NCBI GenBank assembly: GCA_963402885.1 | Contig: OY727094.1 | Span: 5,954,501-6,018,500 of the forward strand | Reading direction: 5' to 3' | DNA length: 64,000 bases | DNA from: Antedon bifida | Taxonomy: Eukaryota; Echinodermata; Crinoidea; Comatulida; Antedonidae | Shown: positions 33,701 through 48,700 of the stretch, one piece after another | Numbering within the stretch: the first letter of the stretch is position 1 | How the letters are laid out: each line of letters opens with the position of its first letter | The notes under the pieces: model-generated | Database searches by the model: none | Seen by the model: only the letters and a program-made list of their open reading frames with translations | Told to the model about the DNA's origin: nothing | Translations under genes and position numbers: made by a program

Positions 33701-36700
33701 TTGAGTATCCATAGAATTTAATTGACTAATCTGATACTCAATTCAATTCAATTCAAAGCAACATTTATTTTCTCCTTTCATATACAAAACAGATTATCAA
33801 TGAACAATATATATGTAAACAAAATTTCGAAAGAAGAAGGTACACGTCCAGAAAGATGAAAAACACATCTTGTGGAGGACGTACCTATTACAGACAATGA
33901 AAATTTAAAAAAAAAAAAAAAAAAGAAAAAATGAATAAAAAATAAAAAATAAAATTGACCGAGGAAAAGTTAATATTTGGAAATAAGGTGACTTTTAAGT
34001 TTAGATAAAAATGATTTGCTAGAAACAGAGTTTAAGATGGGAAGTGGCAGATCGTTCCAAAAAGTGGGTCCGGAATCGTTAATCAAGAGGAGTTGTAGCT
34101 TGATTTGGATTGTTTGCCTAACGGTCCTGGTTCTTGGTTTGAATCCTAAAAAACGCCATCATTATTTTGAAACCCCAATTTCACTCCCAAAGATTTGAAT
34201 TAATTATGTATAGCGAAAAAGAGAAAAATAGAAGAAAATAATGAAAAAGGAAAAAAGTGAAAATTTAAAGATGCATTAACCCCTTCTCTGCGTATACCCG
34301 GTACTACCGGGTATAAACAAACGTCGTTGAAATACGTATACCCGGTAATACCGGGTATGGGCAAAACAATTATTTAATCGTATTTGCCTATAATATATAG
34401 CACCCTCTATATTCCTTCGATGAACTTGAATATTTTTGCAAGTCATTAAAAAAATTTTCCAGCAAAAAAAACGGCCCTCTATAGTTGTATTATCGTCTTG
34501 AAAATAATGCGCCCTCTATAGTTAATTAATTAATTAATTATATACAGTATAGTATATATAATAGTATTTCTATCTTGGAAAGTTGTTTTGAGTAGCGTAA
34601 TGGCGGCAATTTTGAAAGTAACAAAAATTTACCAGCCCCAATAGGGCAACATCGTGTTTATCACAACACCCAAAAAAAAAATTCTGAAACAATAGGTAGA
34701 TTTTGTACTATAGTGAATTTTTGGAAACTGTCATTATTTTCACGATTTTGCCCCAAAACTTTGATTTGTGCATAATTTTTATAAAACAATCAAAATAATT
34801 CAATTTTTTTTTATATTTTTATTTGTTATACGTATCTTCATCAATATCCAGTTGGAAAAACGTATTCCATAAGAATTCTTATAAAAAATATAGTTTTTAT
34901 CATTGATTCGATAAAAAACAAGAAATCCAAAATACCTGTAATGACGTCACATGACGTCATCAATATGCAAATTACTTTTTTTTTTTATACCTAACTGTAG
35001 ACTAACCCTTTGCCCATCACACACCACAAAAATGATTACACAATTATCTCAATTAGTATTTTTTTGCAATTTATTAAAATATCATGTTTTTCTTAAATAT
35101 ATATTACGCACAGAGGTGGGAATAATGCTCCGCAGTGAAAGGGTTAATTATTGTACTGTTGTTCATAAATGAAATTCAATCAATTTATTAAAATCAGAAT
35201 CAATTTATAGTTATGATAATATTGATAAAATTTAATAGAAGTTGTGGTTCATGCCACAAAAGAAAAAAAAAATTCACTTCCAAAAAAATCTTGCTTCCCA
35301 CTAGAAACACAATGCAAGAACGTAGATGCAATGCAAGTGAGTTGACCAATGACAAGCGACAGTTTGAATAAACCATTGCTTGTGATTGGTGAAATGATGA
35401 TCTATTAATGGTTGTCTTTTATAGCACCTAATTAATACAATGTTTCTTTACACTTTACACACAAAAATGGTTCATAAAATATCCTAAGATAACCAAAGAG
35501 AAGATGACACAGAGGAACCAAATTATCACTTATGTCTAAGCGTTGCATCTCTAGTGTGAACCAACCATTATGCAGAGCAGCTTGCATTTATGTTTGTCAT
35601 GTGAACAGGATGTTGAAAATGTGCTCAATCTTCACCCTTTTGTAATTACCTCACCACCAATCCGTTGAATCTGTTTGTTGTTTTTTTTTTCAGGGCCCTT
35701 TCGTTCACATTGCTAGCATCGTATCAACTCTTCTAAGTAAATTTATTGTAACATTTAAAGGTATATATGAGGTAAGTTAAACAATTGTTTCTTTTTCTAA
35801 ATAATTTTTCCAATTCTGTCTTAAAAACATATTTTTATATCTTTTCTACTTTATCCAACATTTAAATCAAGTTAATTATACTTTTTTCTTGATTATTATA
35901 ATAAAATATTTTTTTGCCCAAATTTGTTTATATTGTATGGGATCAATATAAAATATATTTATTAATCGTGAAGTTTTTTTCTGAAACATGTTTTTCATAA
36001 ACAAGTGTTTATTGATTCATTTATACCATGGAATGTGTTTTCTTGGAATCGTTTTGCAACTTTTTTCTCTCATCTTTTTGCGGGTTTTGTCTCTAGCAAG
36101 AGACTCAGCAGCGACCAAGTCGAAGTAGGAATGTAGTAAGTGTAAGGGTGACATTGTGATACACGTCCCTTTGTAGTGTAGCTGCGTTGTGCTCTACCTA
36201 CTAAACCATTAAATGCATAGGTTCAAATCCACTGTTTTGTATTAAATTGCATGCAGATACAGAAATGCATGTTACAATATATAATAATCAATTATTCTTT
36301 TGCCGTTCAGAAATAAAAACCCTATAGAGTATCACGGTGTGACGTCACAACGATAGAGGGCGCTGCATGGTTGCTAGCCAACCAAAAAATGCGTTCAACG
36401 CTACTATGTTGATAAACAGTAAAGATCTGTATTTCTATCAAATTATGTATCTTAGCTTGATTTTTTTTAACTTAAACTGTAGTTGAAGAATAAATAGATT
36501 ATTAAAAACAAATATTTAGTGATCTTTTAAAATTTTAGTGTGTTTTTATTGAAAATTATTAAGTTTTAAAATGACTACTTCAATAAGCCTATCAAACCAT
36601 TAGTGATCTTAGAGTCACTCAGGCAGGTTGAACGCAATTTTTGGTTGCGCTAGCAACCACGCAGCGCCACCTACCGTCGTGACGTCAGCACCGTGATACT

Positions 36701-39700
36701 CTATAAATTATTCCTAGTAATACTATATTACTCTTCTAAGTTTAATTGTGTTTTTTCCTACATTGATTAGTTTTTCTGTGTAAATTTTAGATATTTTCTT
36801 TAAATGAATAGTGTAAGCTTTTAAAGTACCTACTTATTGGTATATTATACAAAACATTTGTCTATAGAAATAGATTATCAGAGTGATATCATCTTTTTTG
36901 TAATTCAACTTTAGTAGTTTAAAAATAAACTGTGTTGTTGTGCTAATATTATTAGCTATAGGTTTGAAATGGCTTTTTTCAAAACAAAATATAGCATGTT
37001 CGATTTTGTGTTCAGTTTTCTAACATTACAATTTGATAAAAGTTTGTTTATTTTAAAATACAGTATAACGGATGAAATTAATTTTATAAATTGCTTATTT
37101 AATAATTTATATGTCTATATATTCCAAATTTATTTGTTGTAATTCTTTATTATTTTGTATAAATTTTTATATAAAGGAAATATGAATAATGAAAAAACAA
37201 AAGTTAAATTTAGGTTTAATCAGTAATACAGTATAACCTCTATTAAGGGGACATCTTTGAGACCCAAAAAAGTATCTTTATACTATACAGTAGGTGTGTA
37301 CCTGAAAGAATTGACTTCAGTGTTTAAACATAATATTGCCCTTGTTTGTTTCATAGGAAAAAATCCACTATGTAGGGGTGTCCCAATGGAGGAGTTCTAC
37401 TATAAAAGTGACCATGAAACTGTGAGATAAGATAAAGTTATAACTACCTGTATAGACATTACACATTTCCGAGGTTTACACAAAAATACTGTTATGAAAG
37501 TTTCCAAAAATAAAATAAATTTAAACAAATTTAAATTAAAATAAAGTTTACTTCCAGATTCTATCCACTATATAATTTCACTTTTATTATGACGAATATT
37601 TTAATATTTTCAGAATGAATCTCGGAACATTGAGATGCTCGCTGCAGCCTGTGCTGTTGGCGTATCGTGCAACTTTGCCGCACCGATAGGTGGCGTTCTT
37701 TTTAGTATAGAAGTAACTTCAACATATTTTGCTGTTAGGAATTACTGGCGTGGGTTTTTTGGTGCTGTGTGCGGTGCTTTTGTATTCAGACTTCTTGCAG
37801 TGTGGAATCAGGAAGAAGGTATCAACTTTATGTGACAAAAAAATGTGATGTGCCCATATATAGACATGATGATGTCATATCACTACCATATTTGGCATAT
37901 CACTACCATATTTGGCATATCACACTTTTTTTGTCAAACCCGTTTGATGTGTAGAGCAAAGGGAGTGGGAGGGTGCGGAAGGGAGTCAAAAGGGAAAGAT
38001 CAAGGTTATCTAACAACAGTAGTCTGAGCTTGCCTTGCCAAGATAGGAAATCGTAACAGCCCTTTGATCTTATGTCTGGCTGCTACAAATATCAGAACAG
38101 TTAGGCCTACTGTACATATTGTAATTGACAATGATATGCATGGAGAGCTTATGTTATGTTAATTTAGATTTAAAGTCACCGTGGAGAGTTGAATGTGTTG
38201 AGATTTATTCATCTGCTGATAAAAAAACTTGAAGAAGATGACATGAAGTGCTTAAGAAAACGTTCAACTCTACGATTTATTTCACTTATTAAGTTGTTCA
38301 TAATGAAAAGTTGTATTGTAGTGTAAAAAAAAGCAAACATTATTACAAATAAGGCAAATTAAAATTATCCTTTGAAAAATGTTGAATTTAAAAAAAGGAG
38401 TAATAATTATTAGAATTTTGACATTTTATTGCTGTTGTATTTTAATAATTTTTTTTTAATTTTTTATATTTTTTTTAGTATTTTTGTTTGAAAGGTACTT
38501 CTAAATGCCAAAGCTGTGTAACAAGAAAACACAAATTAATATTAATTTTCATCAAATCATTTAAAAAAAAAGTATAATGATTAAATTATTTTATGGAATT
38601 ACAATGAAATTATTCTATGTTAAATTTTGTTGTTCTTTTCTTCTTTCAGAGACAATCACTGCATTGTTTAAAACAAATTTTCGAGTTGATTTTCCTTTTG
38701 ATCCACAAGAGTTAATTGCTTTTTCTTTCATTGGGTAAGTTAAAATAAAAATCTGTGGTACTATCATGTTAAGGCCAATTTACAACGATGAGCGGTAACG
38801 GTAGCTTGTCCCATGTAGAATCTGTCTCTATCCTGAGCGGAAACTGATCGTCCACTCCGCATATTGTATAAATGGTCATAAGAAATAACATAGATTCTAT
38901 ATTTTTCGTTACCAATCGTCTGTGTAAATTTACCTTTAGTGATATACTTTCCTGAAACTGATTTTGTCATCTTGCAATTTTTTTTTTCTCTCACAGTGTG
39001 GTTTGTGGATTTGGAGGCGCTTTGTTTGTTTATATTCATCGAAAAATTGTTGATTTTAACCGAAAACATAAAAAGTTTACAAAAATCCTGTTAAAAAAGT
39101 AAGTAATTTTTATGGATTTATGAGTTATTTTCAATATGAAAAATAGATTTATTGTCATTTCATTATTTTATTTCATTGTTATTTAATATATCATTATTTT
39201 TATCAATAATAATATACAGTAAAACTAGTTTTCAATTCACTATGCAACAAACAATATATGTTTTAACACTTAAGCCACAAATCAAATCAAAATCAACATT
39301 TATTTCCAAAAAGGTGGCGTCACCAAAAAAGCAAAAGCTTGTGTCAGGGACGCCAAAACAAAACATTCATAAGCAGAACAGACACTCTGTTGTGTCCAAA
39401 AAGTGTCTCTTAATATTGGTTCTACTGTATGATAATAGTTTTTGCATTGTTATTAAATAGATCACCATTCCTGTCATCTAATAATTATCATATCACATTA
39501 TCAAGATCAATATACTGTAGATCGATGTACCGTATTCCATACCCATTCAGCGTTGTATTATGATTTACCACTTAGATAATGATTCTTCACTTTTTATTTT
39601 TGTTTTCAGTCGTTTTATTTATCCAACATTGGTTGCACTTGTCATCACATCCGTCACATTTCCACTTGGACTTGGACAGTTTATGGCAGCAGAGGTCAGT

Positions 39701-42700
39701 ATAATGTATATTAGTATGTGTACAGTATAACGTGCCTAATTTACATTGATAAACTGACAAAGGCCTTTTCCCTTTCTAGAGAACATAATTTGAAATAGAA
39801 TTAACACTGTGAACGCCCCTCCAAGACAGTGGTATAGTCTGTGAGCCATGCCATCATGTGGGTCTCACTCATGTGTACCTCGCCATTTCATGTGTACCTA
39901 ATTGTTAATATATTATATCTTATCTATTTGATATTACAGTAGAACCCCTCTTTTGGACACTCCTATTAAGGAGACACCCCTATCTGAAATCTTTGTAGAA
40001 CTAGAAAATCCTTCGTTGTAAATAGCATTCATATTTTTAATTCTTATGTAAGATGATAATGCAATTTTTAAATAGTTTTACATTTTTAACAGTTTTTTTT
40101 ATTTTTAACTCTTTATCTTGTATTTTAATCTGTTATACTGTAATACTGCACGTTTTAAATTGTTGCAACATTTTTTATGTTTGTTTTTTATTGTTGTTTT
40201 AATCTACCAAGCAAAGTGAATTTCCATTTTTATAGACAAATAAAATTTCTTGAATCTTAAATCTTCTTGAATCTTGAATCTATTATAGGACCATATCTTG
40301 TGTCCCGAGATGTTCACCTGGGGGTTGTACAGTATTGAATTAATCAATGTTTTTTCATTCTTCTTTGTAGCTGACACAGAAAGATCAAATAGATGAATTA
40401 TTCAGCAATACCACGTGGGTTTTAAAAGAGAAGATAGATGTAGCAACCAGACAAGATCCGGCCACGTACTGGGAAAACCCAAATGTGTTTGTAACCCTTG
40501 TTAGCTTTATAGTCATGCAGGTACATTTATAAATTATTATTTATGATTTGAAATTGTAAATGTACTTCAAAGTTGTTGTCCTACTAACTTGTAAAAGTGC
40601 AAATATAAAAGACACTTTTCCAATCTGCAAAAAGTAACAACTTGTAACCAGGTTTGTATTAACAAGGCACTTTTGTGGGAAAACACACCAGTGGGAGCCT
40701 TTTTATTCCGAGTTGTTACTGCACATGTGCAATTGCCTTCATGTTTAACTGACCAATGACAGTACATGCATAATAATTAAATAGATCCTAACTATAGTTT
40801 CTCTCAAGATTTCAAAAGATTTGTGTATGTAAACTTGTAAAGCTCTGTCTACACTATACAACTAGATTGACCAAAAAAAAGTGTGATATGATATCATCAT
40901 CTCCATATATGAGCACATCACATTTTTTTGTCACATAAAGGTTGATAGTGTAGACAGAGCTTAATAATTTATTCAGTGTGAAAAGGGTATAAAACAGTTC
41001 TGTTTACATTTTTAGTTTTGGATGGTGGCGCTTGCCATCACGTTGCCTGTACCAGCTGGTGTCTTCATGCCTGTATTCATCATTGGCGCTGCTTTTGGAC
41101 GTCTTGTTGGTGAGAGTATGTCCGCATGGTTTCCAAACGGAATTAACAGTGGCCCTTTGGTAATAAATAATATCGTTCCTGGCGGATACGCTGTTGTAGG
41201 TAAGTTTAATCCGGTCATTTCTCGTACATTTAAAATATCGAAGTATCAATGGCTACCATGCAGTTACTAATTATTCTCAAACAACACAGGTTTGTAGTTC
41301 ATCATCAGTGGTATTGAATGTGCATAGAAATTGTTTGTTTTTCTGGTAGTTTGATCAAGTATATAAAATGTGCTATTTAATAATTATATATTTGTACTTT
41401 GTTTGATGCCCAGTTTGCTACAGCTACCCTTCTTGGTTTCACAGAGATTATTGCAATTCCATAAGGTTCATCTAATCCACCATCATCATATATTCGTTTG
41501 AGAAAAACTCCATTTTGATCAAATAATTGAAGTTTGTTATCACTTGATACCAAGAGGTTTTCCTCAGAATCTATAGCTACATAATGAGGATATTGAACAT
41601 GACCATCTTCCTCACCTTTGCCTACAAGAATTTTCATAAACTTATCATTTGCATCAAACATTTGTATTCTGTGATTTCTAAATTCTACAACAATCAGGTT
41701 GCCCTCCTTTGTCAGAGCAAGTCCATCTGGGCAATACATTTCTCCTTCTTTGCTACCTTGTGAACCAAATTTACCAACAAGTTCACCACTATCAACATTA
41801 AATTTAAACACACAATGACATTTCCAATCTGCAACATACATGGTTCTAGTTTCCTTATTCACTGACAATCCACGTGGTTGTTTTAATGTTCCTTTACCAA
41901 ATGTACGAATTTGTTGAAATTTATCATCACATTTGACAACAGTTTTGTTTAGGCTATCACTATACACCATTTGGCCATTACTCATTTGATGTATACGAAC
42001 AACCTTTACATTGTCTGGTATCTCTATTCTACCAATGAATGAACATTCTTGATTGAACTTCAATAAGTCTTTACTAAAACTAGTTACAATTAAATTGCCT
42101 TCTTTATCTAATATTACATCATTTACTTTTGCATCCTTGTTATGTACTTTAAGCTTTCCTATCTTATCAATGGTATGCACAAGTCCTAGCGCTTCCACCT
42201 TGATATTCACTGGTGATCCTTTGATTTCTTCTCTTCTAGCAGTAATCTTCATCTTCCAATCTCCTTCTTTATGACATCTTCCTGTTATTCTGTACTCTCC
42301 ACTTCCTTGATGTTTCACTTCAGCTGATTCTTCACCTGATTCATTAATTAAAGTTGCAGCCAATGCAGATTTCTCACTTTCTACTGAACTTGACACAACT
42401 TTCACTTCAAATGGCTGTCCTTTTGTGACTATAATAGGTACTTTATCTTCAGCAACCTCATATGCACATTCAAAATTTGCCATTTTACCAATGCCTTCCA
42501 AATCTATTAATTTATCCAAGTTTTTAGATGGAATGAAAATAGGTACTTTTATCTTGATTGAGACATCATACTTTGATTCCAGAGTTTCTTCTTTAACAGC
42601 ATCAATATTTTCCTCATGAGATCTAAGTGTTTCTCTTTCTTCTGGTTTGTTCATCATTGTGTTAATTAATGGCAACATCTCATTAACTTTCAACAGCTTT

Positions 42701-45700
42701 GAGTCAATATTTTTAACTCTATTATCAATAAGCTCTTTGTTTTCTTTGTCAATTTTGTCAAGGTCCATCAACAGTGCTCTTGTTTTCTCCTGAGCCTTTT
42801 TAATAATGTTTTCTTCTTGTAATTCAATCGCTGTTCTGCATAATTTTAATTTTAATTCAAAGTCGGATCTTTCTTTCATGAAGCTTTCCCTTGTTCCTTT
42901 TAGTTTTTCTTTAATTTCTTCCGCACTTTTTATAACTTCTGTAGCATTTTTATTAAACTCGTCTACAGCCATCTTGAATGGAATCACATTATGTTCATTT
43001 TGATAACAGCGTAAAACGTGTTCACATTTCTTACATCCACTTTTAAGACAAATTCTGCAATAAAATTCAAGCATGCAGTCCCTGTGATATATGCATTTAT
43101 GTGGCAGATCTTTACCTTCTCCTTGAATTTTGTCCAGTGTGTACAATGGGTGGTTTTTCAATACAGGAATGATTTTATGATGTGTAATACATTGTCCACA
43201 TAGATACATTTGACATTCAGAGCAGTAGTATTCAGGTTGCTTATCACAGCTTGAGCACTTTGGTGGTTTTTCAGATTCAATATTCCCAACAAATTTAACT
43301 TGATAACTTAACATTTCATTGGTAGTAAGATCTTTCAAATCAAATTGATTTAGGTCATCGTATGTCTTACAACATTTTGGACATTTTATTTTGCCGCTTG
43401 TTTTAATCAAACTCTGCAGGCAATGAAGACAGTAACTATGGAGGCACTCAAGTGTTTTTGGTTCTGTCAGTCTTTCTAGACAGATTGCACATTCAAGATC
43501 ATTCTTGTCTAAGAATTGTAATGCTTTTTGTTCCGACATCTGTAAAAAATGAAAGTCTATAATTTATAAATAAAGCTATCTATTAAATATCTTAATATTA
43601 TGTTATGTGCATATATTGAACAATTTGTGCAATTTAAAATTGTGCAAGGATAAGTGTACAGATTATTTTGATTATTAAAAAAAATGCTACAGTACAATAA
43701 TAATAAAACTTACTATGATTAAATAAGTTATAAGAAACAAAGGTGACAAAAGCAGCTAGACATTAGTATAAATTTGAGCTAATCTAGGCACAGAAAACCA
43801 GGAAGTGATGTCATAGTCTAAAAATACTTTAATTTCCAAAATATTCAGTAGCTGTTGCTAATTGGCTAATGCAAGGATAGTTATGTTGTATTTATAGAAG
43901 AAGGTTTATTTGTATATTAAGTGCTTACATTTTTTTGCACATTTGGCGTATCATAAGATTTTGTGGACCATGACCGAAGCACTTCCGCTTTCGATCGATC
44001 TGACAAAATCAAAATAAGCTGATCACTTTTTAGGTGATCATTTAGAATAAAATGATCACCTATTGTTATTGTATAAAATCTTTATTATTATTTTTTTTCT
44101 TTTTATTGTTTCTGTACACTATTTTGTGTAACAATTATCTCAAAAAGTTTAATGTCAATGATTACAAAAATTTCAGAATATCTTTCAAATAATATAACTT
44201 AATCCTAATAAGCTTTCCAGCGTGATCACTCATCCGTGACGACATTTATACGCCATTTTGCGAAATCACATTATCAATCATATCTCCATAATTCATTATC
44301 TTATATTAATGAAATTCACTACACGTAAACTTCAGATCAAGGGTAAAAATATTAGCAAATAAAAACGCACGCGCACGTAGGTTCATGCGCGTGATATCGC
44401 GCGTTAAAAATTTAAAACGCTCAAAATTAAGTTTTGATCAATTTAGAGCATGAATTAAGGCCATTTGCGTGTTTCAAAAAATTACTGCGCAAAAATGCGT
44501 TTTTGCGCGCGCGATACTTAAAAAGCGTAAAAAATATGAATTTTGTTTACAAATCTCATTCTACTCACCATCCTTAGTACATTCACCAAATTTGAGTCAG
44601 TTCCGACTTAAAATAACGCTATACGAGCACGTTAAAAATGACAAAATGCGCACATTAATTTTACAAAAGTTCTGAAAATGGTGAAAAATAGGTCTTTTTT
44701 AAAATGAAAATAATTCTTCAGAATGCAAGATGACCCCCGATTTTTTTAACTTATTCTGGAAGCCATTGAGTTGTAGATATGAATTGACGTCATCAAATGG
44801 CCACTTGAATTTAAAAATTAGGATTTGTTATCTTTTTGTGTAGATTATCACATTCAACAGAGCGCATCTTGGTTATGTGTGCTCGAATTTCGCACAACTT
44901 TCAGTATGTGCTTGCTTAATTAATTATCTTTATCATGAGTTGACACTATCTTCATTTTAATGACGTCATCACGCGTAAAAACTTGAATAACGTAGGCCGT
45001 GTAATTTCACCTTCGCAGTAAATTTGAATATCTTACAGCTCTTCAGAATTGAAGGTTACCTTGATGATTATAATTTATTATGAAAGCTGATGAAATGTAG
45101 ATATTAATTCATATAAAAATTAAGCCTATCGGATGTTGTGACGTTAACATATGGCCAGTTAAAGTGAAAAAGTAGTTTTTTCATATTTTTCGTCAAAGTT
45201 ATTCACAATTCAAAGAGCGCGCACAGCGCTTCTACGTGCCAAATTTTTTTCCAAATCTTATATTTTTTTGCTCAATTAATTATCTTACGAAATTGTCATC
45301 TTAAAGTTTAGTTTGATAACGTCATCATGCCAAAAAATTAGAACATGTGTGTCCCGTAATTTCACCTATGCTACACTGTATATAGATATACAGTATATAC
45401 TGTACATATTGTATATGGCATATAGGCACAACTCAGCACTATAAGCATATAATAGGATGGCATACATCAACATTTTCCGATCGTATGTTAACGTACGTGC
45501 ATGTTTAAAAAAAAATTAATTTCAGTAAAATGATAAAAATGATCACCTATAATTCGTCAAAGTGACGAATTAAATTCTAGTTTACTTTATTTTTCAAATA
45601 ATTATGTAATGGTGATGTAACAACAGGGATATCGATACATTAAATATTGTTGTTTAATACAAGCATATTTTCTTTATATAAACTGTATTTTTTTAAATGA

Positions 45701-48700
45701 CAATAGAACTTAATTTTGCAATAGTACTTAATTTGCCGCCTTTAGATGCCAAATTAAGTGCGGTACCTAAAATGGCAGTGGTACATAATTTGGCGTGACA
45801 CGCCCCTTCTGGTTATTTTATTTAATAATGCATAGTCTTTTTGACTTAATCAGTTAAACCAGATTGAAAGGATTGAAAATTGCGCAAGGATAAGTGCACA
45901 GATTATTTTGATTATAAAAAAAAATGTTACATTACAACAATCGGCAATAAAGAATAATAATACTTACTATGATTAAATATAAGAAAGATGAAACAAAGGT
46001 GACAAAAGCAACTAGACGTTAGTATTGTAAAATTTGAGCTAATCTAGGCACAGAAAACCAGGAAGTAATATCAAATTCTAAAAATAGTTTGTTGGACTTT
46101 CCAAAATATTCAGTAGCTGCTGCTGATTGGCTAACGCAAGGATAATTATGTTGTATTTATAGAAGAAGGTTTATTTGTATATTAAGTGCTTATTTGTGTA
46201 AAGTTTGATTACTACAACCCCATGAAATATTTTTGTAACTTTTTAATACAAAATTAAATTTAAAAACTTTAAAAACTTTACTTACATTTATTGTTCAAGT
46301 TTCAAATATTCCATAAAAAGAAAGGATTCAGCTATTTATATTTGCAGTATAAAGTCTACTGATACACATTGCTGTCTTGTCTGATTGGTGGGTTCAATGG
46401 GAGTGGGTGAAACCATTATCATATAGGTGATAACATACTGGTTTAATAACAGCTACATTATTTCCCATATTCAACTCCTTGCTAAAACTGTATCCAAGCA
46501 TAGTCCTACAGATGTTTACATTTTTAAATAACAAATCATTAAACCTATTACATCACATGATGTATTTTTAGTCGCGTGGACGCGACTCTATAGTTCACTA
46601 TGTCGGTCGGTTGGTCTGTCTGTCTGTCGGTCCGGTATCACTATGCGTTTTATCGCTTTGTGACCTTATCTTGATATCAGTTTAATCTAGCTAAGTCAAT
46701 TTTTTACAGAATATTCCTTATGGCCAGGAATCGATGTGGTTATGTTTTCACGGTGCGCAATAAAAAATTACGCGGTCTACGCACGATTTAACGAAATCAC
46801 GTTTGTAATCATATCTTCACAACCATGAATCACAATTAAATAAAATTTGGTACTCATAAATTTCAGGGCATGAATCATCATATGGCAATACAATTACGTG
46901 CGTAGCGCATTTAACACATGCGTACGCGCGCTTACAATTTTCAAAATTTATTTTTGATGAAATAAGAGTACGTTTCAGGCAATTTTAAGCGTTTACAAAA
47001 TTTCCATGAGTGCGCAGGTTTTTGCGCACGCACTGCGCGTTAAATGTTATTGCGCACTCTTTTTGCCCGATTTCTGTTTTCTTGACTTACTTTTTAACTC
47101 GAAATTATGTTATACGAGCACGTCAAAAGTGACAGGCTACGCACGTGTAAATTAAAAAAATATAAATGTTTTTAAACATTTCAACATTTTTAAACATGTT
47201 CAGTAATTTCGGTCAGTATAGTTCACTATGTCGGTCGGTCGGTCTGTCGGTCGGTCGGTCTGTCGGTCTGTCTGTCGGTCCGGTATCACTATGCATTGTA
47301 GCACGCGACTTAATGGCTGTTGGCCTTGTTTATTCACAAACCTAAAAAATATAGTGTTCAATTTATGTTTTAATTAATAAGAAACTAAATACAAAAGTTA
47401 CAATATATAAACTAAAATGCTGAATAATGAGCATATATTAATTTTACCCAGTATACATTATCAATAATTATATATTTTGACTCTGTTTCCTCCATATTCT
47501 ACAACAGCTACTCTCCCTCCATAGATATTATGTTGATCTTTTTTCATAGATATTATGTTGATCTAATGTAACCCAACATTATTGATTTGTTTTATAAAAA
47601 CACAATTGTTATCAAATTGCTGTAGTCTGTGTCTACTTGATACCAGTATGTTCTCATCACAATCATGGCTATATTCTGAGGGTAATAAACCATCTATTCT
47701 ACCGTGCTCTATGAGAATTCTCATAAATTTACCATTTGGATCAAACAGTTGTATTCTGTTATTCGAATGATCTACAACAATCAGGTTCCGTTCCTTTGTG
47801 AGAGCAACATCACTTGGTCACCTCATTTGACCCTCTTTGCTACCTTCTTCACCAATTTAGGCAAGAAAGTCTCCATCACCAACATTAAACTTAAGTGCAC
47901 AGTGAGCTTCTCTGTTGGCCACATATATGGTTTTAATTTTCTTATTTACTGTCAAGCCTCCATGATGTTTTATTATGCAATATATTGTCACAGAAACAGT
48001 TTTGTTTAATAAATAACTATAATATTAGAAAATTATAAATTTTTTTAAAGTTACAAAATTATGTTTTATAATCTTCATGTAATGCGCAATTGATTCCCAG
48101 CCTTTCAAAACAATTGATCAGGTGGTCAGGCCTTAATATTTACTTTACATATTTTGATCTCATTCAAAATCTTTTTTTGTTGAATGTACAAAAAATAAAT
48201 AATAACAAATATGCTTGGTTACATTTTAATAACTTTTATTATTTACTTGATACTATAATTTTATTATATCTTGTTCATATCTAAGAAATGTTGATTTGAT
48301 AAGTTTTACATTATTAACAAATTTAAATAAATTACTAATTATTCTAACAGCACAGGTTTGTTGTTCATCATCAGTGGTATTGAATGTGCATATATAGAAA
48401 TCGTTTGTTTTTCTGGTAGTTTGATCAAGTATATAAATGTGCTATTTAATAATTATATATTTTTACTTTGTTTGATCTCCAGTTTGCTACAGCTACCCTT
48501 CTTGGTTTCTTCGATATTATTGCAATTCCAAAAGGTTCATCTAATCCACCATCATCATATATTCGTTTGAGAAAAACTCCATTTTGATCAAATAATTGAA
48601 GTTTGTTATTACTTGATACCAAGAGGTTTTCCTCAGAATCTATAGCTACATAATGAGGATATTGAACATGACCATCTTCCTCACCTTTGCCTACAAGAAT

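Larger units (their letters stand above)
32688..35693 (+). other. CLC intron 5
   Basis: About 3 kb. It contains the G-rich minisatellite (32800-33055), an A-rich run near 33907-33960, a piggyBac-type element (34276-35147), an ACAAGCGA/CCAAT-type repeat (35320-35400) and a dispersed repeat at 35405-35560 that recurs at 63335-63480. No exon is supported. Confidence 0.6.

Noticed and set aside
42053-43203. Plus-strand frames antisense to TRIM copy 1 (and the equivalents in copies 2 and 3)
   Set aside because: They are shadows of the strongly conserved TRIM coding sequence. They recur only because the genes are duplicated.
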